35,089 nucleotides of DNA, from positions 1-35,089 of the forward strand of contig JAKUTS010000014.1 of the NCBI GenBank assembly GCA_022447925.1. Reading direction: 5' to 3'. Of the stretch, positions 8,060 through 15,448 are shown piece after piece; positions within the stretch are counted from its first letter, which is position 1; every line of letters begins with the position of its first letter. Origin of the DNA: SAR202 cluster bacterium (GTDB lineage: Bacteria > Chloroflexota > Dehalococcoidia > Lucifugimonadales > UBA2962). The translations under genes were made by a program, and so were the position numbers. The notes below the pieces were generated by a model, which was given only the letters and a program-made list of their open reading frames with translations, was not told where the DNA came from and searched no databases.

Positions 8060-10510
8060 TTGAGCTTTCGCAGTAGTCTTTGACTTCCTGAACTTAAGCT
8101 TGCCATCACTCACATTTACGGTAACTGAATCGCCTTCACTTAATTCGCCTGACAAAATCTGTTTAGACAGCTCATTTTCCAAGTTCTTTTGAATGGCACG
8201 CCTCAAAGGTCTCGCCCCATACACTGGGTCAAAACCGTGGTTTACAAACCATTCTCGAGAAGCCTTAGTCAATTTAATGTTTATACCACGCTCATCTAAC
8301 CTGTTAGAAACGTCGGCTACCATTAAATCAACAATCTGCCCAATCTCATCTGCAGTTAATGCATCAAAAACAATCACGTCATCAATTCTGTTAAGAAATT
8401 CAGGCCTAAACTTTTCTTTTAAGGCTTCATTAACAGCGTTAATCCTTCTTTGAGGCTCACGCTTCGATTCACTCTGCGCAACAAACCCAACCGATTCTTT
8501 GCCTGCCTCAGCAGTGCCAAGGTTGCTGGTTAAGATTACAAGAGTGTTTCTAAAATCAACTGTTCGCCCGTGACTGTCAGTTAACCGACCATCCTCTAAT
8601 ATCTGTAAAAGAATATTGAACACATCTGGGTGAGCTTTTTCAATCTCGTCGAAAAGCACAACTCTAAAGGGACGCTTTCTAACTGCCTCTGTTAGTTGGC
8701 CCCCTTCATCAAAACCAACGTACCCCGGAGGTGCTCCAATTAACCGAGAAACTGAGTGTTTCTCCATGTACTCAGACATGTCTAGGCGAACCAAGTTCTG
8801 GTCATCATCAAAAAGGTACTGTGTCAAAGCCCTGGCTAATTCCGTTTTCCCAACACCTGTCGGACCAAGGAAAATAAAGCTACCAATCGGCCTATTAGGA
8901 TCGCTCAATCCAGACCTAGCTCTCCTAATAGCATCCGACACTGCAGACACAGCTTTATCCTGGCCAATTACACGATTATGCAAACGATCTTCCATGTGCA
9001 ATAGTCTTTCGCTTTCAGTTTCCAAAAGCCGGTGTACTGGAATACCTGTCCAGCTAGATACCAAACTTCCTATTTGGTCAGCTGTCACAACCATATCGCC
9101 GTCGATTGTAGTGACTGATTCACTTTTTTGATTTTTGTATTCGTCTTCTAGTCGAAGCCGTTCGGACCTGAGCTCCGCTGCAGTTTGATACTCTCCTCTT
9201 TGAGCAGATGCCTGCTCCTCATGTTCCAATCTGCGAAGCTGATTTTCAATTTCTTTTAAACTAGGAGCCAGCGCCTGAGATTCAATTCTTAGCTTACTAG
9301 CAGCTTCATCTATCAAATCCACGGCTTTGTCAGGCAAATTTCGATCAGTTATATACCTCTGGCTCAATTTAACTGCAGTATTCACTGCTTCATCACTGAC
9401 AGAAACCTTATGATGTGCTTCATACTTTGGCCTTAGTGCATGCAACATTTCTACAGCGGTTTCTCTATCAGGCTCGTCCACTAATATTGCTTGAAATCTC
9501 CGCTCTAATGCTGCATCTTTTTCAATGTACTTTCGGTATTCCGTTTCAGTAGTCGCTCCCATGCATTGAAGTTCACCGCGTGCTAATGCAGGCTTCATCA
9601 TGTTACTTGCATCAATTGCCCCGTCTGCTGCTCCTGCCCCCACCACGGTATGAATTTCATCAATAAATAAGATGATTTCTCCCCGAGCTTCCCTGATTTC
9701 ATCAAGGACAGCCTTTAGCCTATCTTCAAACTCTCCGCGAAATTTACTGCCGGCAACCATAGAACCCATTTCGAGTGCTAATACACGCCTGCCTTTCAAC
9801 TCTTCTGGCACATCTCCAGTAACGATTCTTTGAGCTAGGCCTTCAGCAACTGCTGTTTTACCAACACCTGCAGCGCCTATCACGACAGGGTTATTTTTTG
9901 TTCTTCGTATTAGGGTTTGCATAGCCCTAGTAATTTCTTCATCTCTACCTATGACCGGATCAAGCTTGCCTCTCTCGGCCAGATCAGTTAAATCAACGCT
10001 GAATTTTTCTAAAGACCTATATCGAGACTCAGCTCTCTGATCTGTAACCCTGTGACTTCCTCTAACTGACTGCAACGACTGATAAACTTTTTCCAGCGTA
10101 ATATTAGACTGGCTAAAAAGGTTATCTAAGGCTCGTCCATTGTTTTCTTCGTTCTTAACCACTGCAAGTAATAAATGTTCGACGCTAATGTACTCGTCAT
10201 TGAGTCTCTCTGCTTCTTTTTTAGCAGTCTCCATAACAGCTGCAATACGAGGAGTCATGTAAACCTGTGTTATCGGCTTATTTGCTACTGGAACAGATTC
10301 AAGAATCTGCTTTACTGATGATCTAAATGAATCTATTGACACACCTAGGCCATCAAATAAATCAAATGCCACACCATCCTTTTCATCTAGCATTGCTAAT
10401 AGAAGATGCTCAGTGTCCCACTGAGTATGCTTATACTCAGCAAGTATCTCTTGTGATTTCTGGATTACTGCTAATGCTTTCTCTGTAAATTGTTCTGGTC
10501 TTAATACCAT
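8057..10510 (-). CDS. clpC: ClpC-type AAA+ unfoldase (Hsp100)
   Basis: An 817-residue two-ring AAA+ chaperone subunit that unfolds substrates for degradation by ClpP in the cytoplasm. Two Clp_N repeats lie at residues 1-145. The first ATPase domain has Walker A GAAGVGKT (212-219) and Walker B ILFIDEIHT; the second has GPTGVGKT and VLFDEIEKAHPD. The middle insert is short and UVR-like (RRLEHEEQASAQRGEYQTAA region), which fits ClpC, not the long coiled coil of ClpB. A VGF tripeptide after the second sensor region (GKESVGF) matches the ClpP-docking loop of ClpC. The usual EP of GEPGVGKT is AA here, a mild oddity. The start ATG has AGGA a few bases upstream. No McsA/McsB or ClpP gene is nearby. 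A strong promoter lies about 90 bases upstream; I see no CIRCE operator. Confidence 0.93.
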   Translation of the reverse strand: MVLRPEQFTEKALAVIQKSQEILAEYKHTQWDTEHLLLAMLDEKDGVAFDLFDGLGVSIDSFRSSVKQILESVPVANKPITQVYMTPRIAAVMETAKKEAERLNDEYISVEHLLLAVVKNEENNGRALDNLFSQSNITLEKVYQSLQSVRGSHRVTDQRAESRYRSLEKFSVDLTDLAERGKLDPVIGRDEEITRAMQTLIRRTKNNPVVIGAAGVGKTAVAEGLAQRIVTGDVPEELKGRRVLALEMGSMVAGSKFRGEFEDRLKAVLDEIREARGEIILFIDEIHTVVGAGAADGAIDASNMMKPALARGELQCMGATTETEYRKYIEKDAALERRFQAILVDEPDRETAVEMLHALRPKYEAHHKVSVSDEAVNTAVKLSQRYITDRNLPDKAVDLIDEAASKLRIESQALAPSLKEIENQLRRLEHEEQASAQRGEYQTAAELRSERLRLEDEYKNQKSESVTTIDGDMVVTADQIGSLVSSWTGIPVHRLLETESERLLHMEDRLHNRVIGQDKAVSAVSDAIRRARSGLSDPNRPIGSFIFLGPTGVGKTELARALTQYLFDDDQNLVRLDMSEYMEKHSVSRLIGAPPGYVGFDEGGQLTEAVRKRPFRVVLFDEIEKAHPDVFNILLQILEDGRLTDSHGRTVDFRNTLVILTSNLGTAEAGKESVGFVAQSESKREPQRRINAVNEALKEKFRPEFLNRIDDVIVFDALTADEIGQIVDLMVADVSNRLDERGINIKLTKASREWFVNHGFDPVYGARPLRRAIQKNLENELSKQILSGELSEGDSVTVNVSDGKLKFRKSKTTAKAQ

Positions 10511-10596
10511 GATTCCTAACCTCGTTATACTTCAATTCAAAACTATCAATTAAATACGTGTTATATTTGTAATTAATGTGAAATGGTTGCAGGTCG

Positions 10597-10625
10597 ATTA
10601 TACATTTATGCTGCGTATTAGTCAA
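10597..10625 (-). promoter_or_regulatory. Sigma70-type promoter of clpC
   Basis: On the minus strand: TTGACT (10625-10620), exactly 17 bases, then TATAAT (10602-10597). This is the best vegetative promoter in the window. Transcription would start near 10590, leaving an untranslated leader of about 80 bases before the clpC ATG. The rest of the 183-base divergent gap shows no clear heat-shock operator. Confidence 0.8.
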
Positions 10626-10693
10626 TAAAGTTTAGTCGTATCATATCAAGCTGATTTTAAAAGAATTGAGCTGGCAAAGGTTTAAATATATAA

Positions 10694-11665
10694 ATGGCAA
10701 AAGACGAAATTCTTTTAGTTAAAGATCTACACACCTATTTTGAAAGGCCGGGTGGTACAGAAAGAGCACTTCAAAATATTTCTTTATCTCTGTCGAAAAA
10801 ACAAGTGCTGGGAATTATAGGTGAAAGTGGCTCAGGAAAAACAACTATAGGTCTATCAATAATGCGGCTTATAGGCACTAATGGTCGCATTGAAAAAGGA
10901 ACTGTTCATCTAGAGAAAAGGGACATATTAAGTCTGCCGGAGGCTGAAATGCGCTCTATTAGAGGGAAAGATATGTCTATGACATTTGAAAATTCCTCAT
11001 CAATACTTAATCCATCCGATTCTGTTGGCGATCAGATAAGAGAAACTATACGAATCCACACGAACCTGACTTACAAAGAATCTAATGAATTAACATTACA
11101 AAGTTTGAATGAAATAGGAATGCAAAACGTCAGTAAAGTTATGGACATGCAACCCAGAGAACTCAGTGCAGGAGCATGTCAAAAAGTCATGCTAGTAATG
11201 TCGACAATATTACAGCCAAAAGTGCTTATAGCAGATGAAATAACGCGTAACCTAGACATAATTACGCAGGCTCAAATTTCTGATCATTTTAGAAGAAGAA
11301 TTTCTGAAACAAACATATCAACTCTTTTGCTCACGAATGATCCCGGGGTTCTAGCCCAGCTGGCAGACACGGTAATAGTTATATATAAAGGTCGCAAACT
11401 TGAACAGGCTCCGATCCAAGAAATATTTAAACGGCCAATGCATCCATATACATTTCAACTTTTGCGCCCAATGGAAAATCGAAAACTTAAGACCATGAGA
11501 TCAGAATCAATTGATGAATCTGTCAACCCCGACATGTGCCCGCTAGTTGCAAAATGTCAACGGGCAATTTCAAAATGCAGAACCTCAGAAATGCCAAATG
11601 AAACTGAAATAGAAACCGGGCATCAAGTAGCTTGCTACAACCCTATATCGGTTGCAATAGACTAA
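10694..11665 (+). CDS. Orphan OppD/DppD-like ABC transporter ATPase with degenerate catalytic motifs
   Basis: A 323-residue homologue of peptide/nickel transporter ATPases (OppD/DppD), recognisable by GESGSGKTT (Walker A, residues 43-51), the HPYT segment and a C-terminal Cys-rich tail (C-x6-C and later C with GHQVACY) typical of this subfamily. Several residues needed for ATP hydrolysis are altered: the Q-loop Gln is Glu (E99, FENS in place of FQDP), the LSGGQ-type signature reads LSAGA (157-161), DEPT is DEIT (182-185), and the switch His is Asn (N215, TND for THD). Walker B D181-E182 remain. No permease, binding protein or partner OppF is next to it. It may be a non-hydrolysing regulator, a partner of a distant transporter, or a gene in early decay, although the frame is intact. 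Its stop shares four bases with convergent holA. Confidence 0.85.
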   Translation: MAKDEILLVKDLHTYFERPGGTERALQNISLSLSKKQVLGIIGESGSGKTTIGLSIMRLIGTNGRIEKGTVHLEKRDILSLPEAEMRSIRGKDMSMTFENSSSILNPSDSVGDQIRETIRIHTNLTYKESNELTLQSLNEIGMQNVSKVMDMQPRELSAGACQKVMLVMSTILQPKVLIADEITRNLDIITQAQISDHFRRRISETNISTLLLTNDPGVLAQLADTVIVIYKGRKLEQAPIQEIFKRPMHPYTFQLLRPMENRKLKTMRSESIDESVNPDMCPLVAKCQRAISKCRTSEMPNETEIETGHQVACYNPISVAID

Positions 11666-12627
11666 TTATTAAGCAATGCAAGCTCACCCAGCAGCATTTC
11701 TAAAGCTAACATATCAGTTAGTTTACCTGACTTTATTTTCGCGTCGGCCTCAGCTAACAAAGTATGAGCTGAGATCAGTTTAGATAAGCTGTGGCGCCTA
11801 ACTTCTTCTAATAGCTTATCCATAGCGTAGCCACGAAGATTTAATTGTTTTGACAAATCATTGTTGCTGACTCCTGCTCCTTGCGACATCTTAGCCGTAA
11901 TAAGAAGGCGAACTTGTCTATGAATCATCGCAAGAATGTATCCAGGCGACTCTGAACCATTTAAGAAAGTCTTTACCGACACCATCGCCTGCGAGTTGCC
12001 ATTTAATGCCATATCCACAGCTCTAAATATACTTTCTTGATGATTGTCAGTGGTTAGAAGATTGATGTCGCTGCTATTAATCTGCCTACCAGTTGCATAC
12101 AAGATAAGTTTTTCAATTTCAGAATCTAAAGCCCATGTATTAGAACCCACAAGGTGTGCCAGCCTAGTTACAGCCCTGGCATCTATATCCCCACCTTTAT
12201 CATTAACACGATCTTGAATCCATCTGTTAATTGCTCCTCCACGAGGCATAGCAAATTCCCTGACTGAAGCCAATTCGGCAATTTGCTTAAACATCGAACT
12301 GCTTTTAAATGAATCTTGGCTTTCTCTAAACAATAAATCGTTGGTTGGAGGAATGTTTTCTGTTATTTCTCGCAAATTGCCCCAACCTTTCATGGCTTTA
12401 CCCTTGCCACGAGACTTAGAGAAAAAATCATTCACTATAACTAATCTTCTTTCCGATAAAAATGGCATCGCTGACACTGAAGCGGCTAACTCTTCTGGAT
12501 TAATTGATTGTTTATCCAAGCGAATGACATTATGGTCCCGTAAATCATTGGTTCCAACATTACTTATAAGCTCTTGTGTAGCTTCCAAGATAGATAATTC
12601 GTCGTCACCGTAAAATAGATATATCAA
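11662..12627 (-). CDS. holA: DNA polymerase III delta subunit HolA
   Basis: A 321-residue clamp-loader delta subunit that opens the sliding clamp for loading onto DNA. The N-terminus IYLFYGDDELSI is the family start (YLFxGxDxxL). Next come the ATPase-like core with SAMPFLSERRLVIV, the lid domain, and the C-terminal collar region with HRQVRLLITAK and an ending rich in Leu (LALEMLLGELALLNN). Length is normal. The start is TTG at 12627, with GGA about nine bases upstream. It is convergent with the ABC ATPase gene and the two stops overlap in a CTAA tetramer. The 48-base gap upstream separates it from the divergent DUF1232 gene. Confidence 0.88.
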   Translation of the reverse strand: MIYLFYGDDELSILEATQELISNVGTNDLRDHNVIRLDKQSINPEELAASVSAMPFLSERRLVIVNDFFSKSRGKGKAMKGWGNLREITENIPPTNDLLFRESQDSFKSSSMFKQIAELASVREFAMPRGGAINRWIQDRVNDKGGDIDARAVTRLAHLVGSNTWALDSEIEKLILYATGRQINSSDINLLTTDNHQESIFRAVDMALNGNSQAMVSVKTFLNGSESPGYILAMIHRQVRLLITAKMSQGAGVSNNDLSKQLNLRGYAMDKLLEEVRRHSLSKLISAHTLLAEADAKIKSGKLTDMLALEMLLGELALLNN

Positions 12628-12675
12628 CTATGTAATTCCATATAATTCAAAGATTATGTATGCTGGTTCCCTAAC

Positions 12676-13068
12676 TTGTATAATGGTCCATATCAGACTA
12701 AAGAAAAGTACAGGGTAAAACTATATTTGTTTTCAATATTACGCCTACTTCCCTACACAAAGATACCTAGCCTTACAATTCGCCTTATGTTAGATAGGCG
12801 GGTCTCATTACGTTCTAAATTAATAATACCCATTGCCTTAATATATTTTTTCTCGCCGATTGATTTAATTCCCGATATTATTTTACCCTTCGGCAGAATC
12901 GACGATATCATCTGCCTTGTTCTGGCGCCAATCTTTTTTATTTGCACTTGCCCAGTTGAGGTAGTTAAAGAATATATCGGTGGAGATAAAGGCAAAGACA
13001 AAAAAGACTCTGTACTCGAAGCTGAGTACCGTCAAGTAGAAAATACTCCAGAAGAAAAAGAGAAATAA
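12676..13068 (+). CDS. DUF1232 (YkvA-like) small membrane protein
   Basis: Up to 130 residues. The DUF1232 core is clear: RRVSLRSKLIIPIALIYFFSPIDLIPD, with the diagnostic SPIDLIPD, then LPFGRIDDI, a second membrane helix, and a charged Lys/Glu tail. The function of this family is not established. The start is doubtful. TTG at 12676 gives 130 residues but overlaps a TATAAT sequence (12679-12684) that may be a promoter -10. TTG at 12727 with AGGG 11 bases upstream would give about 113 residues and still keep the whole domain. Two bases separate its stop from the YchF start, so it leads the DUF1232-ychF-hemW operon. Confidence 0.75.
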   Translation: MYNGPYQTKEKYRVKLYLFSILRLLPYTKIPSLTIRLMLDRRVSLRSKLIIPIALIYFFSPIDLIPDIILPFGRIDDIICLVLAPIFFICTCPVEVVKEYIGGDKGKDKKDSVLEAEYRQVENTPEEKEK

Positions 13069-13070
13069 AA

Positions 13071-14156
13071 ATGCAAGTTGGAATTGTTGGACTTCCCCAA
13101 AGTGGCAAAACCACACTATTTAAAGCCGCAACAAGAGGAAAGGTACAGAGCGGAGGCAAACACGATTTATCTCGTGGCATCGCTAAAATAGATGACGCCA
13201 GATTGAATCTACTTAGCGAAATACATGATTCACAAAAGACTACGTCTGCTGAGGTACTTTATCTCGATAGCCCTCCACTAAAGGAAGGTTTCGGAAAGCA
13301 CGTAGGCATAGAAGGCGATCTCTTAGCTCATCTTCAAGCGTGCGACGAACTGGTTATTGTGACAAGAGAATTTATCAATGACTCTGTTGCACATATTCAT
13401 GAGACATTAGACCCAGCAAGAGATGTGGTTGAATTTTTGATGGACCTTTCTTTTGTTGATCAAGGAATCTTAGAAAGAAGACTTTCAAAACTAAACGATA
13501 GCTTGAAAAGCACCAAAACTAAAGATAAAGAACCTATCATTAAGGAACAGGAATTACTCAATCGAATATCTGCATCTCTTAATGAAGGTAAATTAGCATA
13601 TCAAGCGATTAACACTGCTCAAGAAGCAAAATCCATAAAAGGATTTGGCTTGTTAACAACAAAACCTTTAATCGTAGCGGCCAATATAGATGAGAGTTCC
13701 ATACTTTCCTCTTCTGATATTGAAAATGAAATTTCCCAAGCAATTGGAAATAACACCAAGGTGATTTCAATATGTGCAAAATTAGAGGCAGAGCTATCTG
13801 AAATGAATCCAGAAGATGAGATGGAGTTCAGAAGCGAATTAAATATTGAAGAATCAGGGATTAATCGTCTTGTTAGTGCTTCCTATGAATCTCTAGGTTT
13901 AATAACCTTTTTTACTACCGGTCCAGATGAAACGAGGGCGTGGTCAATTAAAAATGGAACTGAAGCACAAGTAGCAGCTGGCCAGATTCACAGTGATATT
14001 CAACGAGGGTTCATCAGGGCAGAAATCATATCTTATGAGGCTCTAATTGAATCCGGGAATGAAAGCAAAGCCAGAACCAACGGATTACTTAGACAAGAAG
14101 GTAAAAATTATACGATGCGAGACGGTGACGTAGTAAATTTCTTATTCAATGTTTGA
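13071..14156 (+). CDS. ychF: YchF/Ola1-like GTP/ATP-binding protein with TGS domain
   Basis: A 361-residue Obg-related NTPase. The P-loop GLPQSGKTT is at residues 7-15. A coiled insertion (about 125-165) follows. NIDE in PLIVAANIDE matches the NxxE motif that lets YchF prefer ATP. The C-terminus is the classic YchF TGS part: TFFTTGPDETRAWSI, AAGQIHSDIQRGFIRAEI and an ending EGKNYTMRDGDVV. Family members bind ribosomes and affect stress responses. The G3 motif, normally DxxG, reads DSPP (66-69), so the gamma-phosphate-contacting Gly is missing and the hydrolysis cycle may differ. It follows DUF1232 by two bases and overlaps hemW by eight. Confidence 0.85.
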   Translation: MQVGIVGLPQSGKTTLFKAATRGKVQSGGKHDLSRGIAKIDDARLNLLSEIHDSQKTTSAEVLYLDSPPLKEGFGKHVGIEGDLLAHLQACDELVIVTREFINDSVAHIHETLDPARDVVEFLMDLSFVDQGILERRLSKLNDSLKSTKTKDKEPIIKEQELLNRISASLNEGKLAYQAINTAQEAKSIKGFGLLTTKPLIVAANIDESSILSSSDIENEISQAIGNNTKVISICAKLEAELSEMNPEDEMEFRSELNIEESGINRLVSASYESLGLITFFTTGPDETRAWSIKNGTEAQVAAGQIHSDIQRGFIRAEIISYEALIESGNESKARTNGLLRQEGKNYTMRDGDVVNFLFNV

Positions 14157-15384
14157 TTTGAAATTAGAACAATTAAAAACGCTAGCTCTATACATACATA
14201 TTCCTTTTTGTGCCACTAAATGTGTTTACTGTGACTTTAATACTTATGCTGGAATAGAACACTTAATTGATTCTTACCTAAATGCATTAAAACTAGAAAT
14301 TAAGCTATGGGGAACCAAGTTAAATAGACCAAAATTATCCACAATATTTTTTGGAGGCGGCACACCTTCGTACTTAAATTTAGGTCAAATTACAGGATTA
14401 ATTGAATCGATGTCTCAGACATTTCATGTTGAAAGTAATATAGAGATAACCGTTGAAGCAAACCCAGAAGATATAAGTAATGAAAAGCTATATGAATATC
14501 AAAGGGCTGGAATAAATCGGTTAAGCATTGGCATCCAAACTTTAGACGATAGGCTACTAAAGGTTTTGGGCAGAAGACATGATGCCCAGTCAGCGCTAAA
14601 TGCCGTAGAGAAAACTATCAACTTTGGTTTTGAAAATGCGAGTATAGATTTAATGTATGGACTTCCAGGCCAGTCACTAGAAGATTGGGATGCAACCTTA
14701 AAAACAGCATTAAGCCTAGGATTACCTCACTTATCGATATATTGCCTTGGGCTAGAAAAAGGCACCCCAATGACACAGTTAGTGGAATTAGGAGAATTAA
14801 CCGAACCTGATCCTGATTTAGCAGCTGAAATGTATGAATTAACGGTAGAAAGATTAGATGAACTTAAGTACCGACATTATGAAATTTCTAATTGGGCCAA
14901 GCCTGGATTTGAAAGCCAACACAACATCAACTACTGGAAAAATCAGTTTTTTCTGGGACTAGGACCAGGAGCACATTCATATTTGCCAGGTGTTAGATTT
15001 TCAAATATAAAGTCTCCCAGAGAATATATTTTACGAATGGAAAACAATTCCAATGAGATAACTACCTCTAAAAATCTAAAAGATGCAAATCAAGTGATTG
15101 AACAGATGGAAAACATCTCTGGCACAACTGAAATTTTAGATACTTTGATGATGGGCCTTAGGCTGGACACAGGCATATCCGAGTCCGAGTATTTTATTAG
15201 ATTTGGTCATACTTTAGATGAAAAATGGAATATCACAATAATCGATGCAATTTCTGACGGATTAATTAGATGGGAAACGGATAAAAAAGCCGACACGCCT
15301 AATAGATATTTACAATTAACTCCTAAAGGCAAAATACTTAGCAATGAAGTTTTAGCAAGGTTCTTTACTGTGGCTAAAAACTAG
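14149..15384 (+). CDS. hemW: Radical SAM HemW-type protein (heme chaperone, coproporphyrinogen oxidase-like)
   Basis: A 411-residue radical SAM protein of the HemN/HemW family. The [4Fe-4S] motif is C21-x3-C25-x2-C28 followed by DF (CATKCVYCDF), the HemW form. FFGGGTPSYL, EANPED, INRLSIGIQTLD, DLMYGLPGQ and a GLGPGAHSY segment follow in order; the C-terminal HemW domain includes MMGLRLDTGI. HemW inserts heme into respiratory proteins and is not a true coproporphyrinogen dehydrogenase. That fits the cytochrome c maturation genes elsewhere in this window, though they are not adjacent. The start overlaps the ychF stop by eight bases with no clear ribosome site, so it is probably translationally coupled. 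Confidence 0.88.
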   Translation: MFDLKLEQLKTLALYIHIPFCATKCVYCDFNTYAGIEHLIDSYLNALKLEIKLWGTKLNRPKLSTIFFGGGTPSYLNLGQITGLIESMSQTFHVESNIEITVEANPEDISNEKLYEYQRAGINRLSIGIQTLDDRLLKVLGRRHDAQSALNAVEKTINFGFENASIDLMYGLPGQSLEDWDATLKTALSLGLPHLSIYCLGLEKGTPMTQLVELGELTEPDPDLAAEMYELTVERLDELKYRHYEISNWAKPGFESQHNINYWKNQFFLGLGPGAHSYLPGVRFSNIKSPREYILRMENNSNEITTSKNLKDANQVIEQMENISGTTEILDTLMMGLRLDTGISESEYFIRFGHTLDEKWNITIIDAISDGLIRWETDKKADTPNRYLQLTPKGKILSNEVLARFFTVAKN

Positions 15385-15433
15385 ATTGTCTTTGTGTGAC
15401 ACTTAGATTCAATACAGAGGGCTACACTTCTGC

Positions 15434-15439
15434 TATTCT
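15434..15439 (+). promoter_or_regulatory. Extended -10 promoter giving a near-leaderless selB mRNA
   Basis: TATTCT preceded by TGC (TGnTATTCT) ends nine bases before the selB ATG at 15449. The expected transcription start (near 15446) is then only two or three bases from the start codon. No ribosome-binding sequence lies before the ATG. The -35 region (AATACA at 15411) is poor, as often seen with extended -10 promoters. Confidence 0.5.
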
Positions 15440-15448
15440 TGTGTTCTT

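Noticed and set aside
8766-9131. A 121-codon plus-strand frame inside clpC
   Set aside because: It is antisense to the well conserved second ATPase domain of ClpC and shows no family features.
10511-10693. CIRCE or other heat-shock operator upstream of clpC
   Set aside because: I looked for TTAGCACTC-N9-GAGTGCTAA and direct repeats like CtsR sites and saw none; only a sigma70-type promoter is supported.
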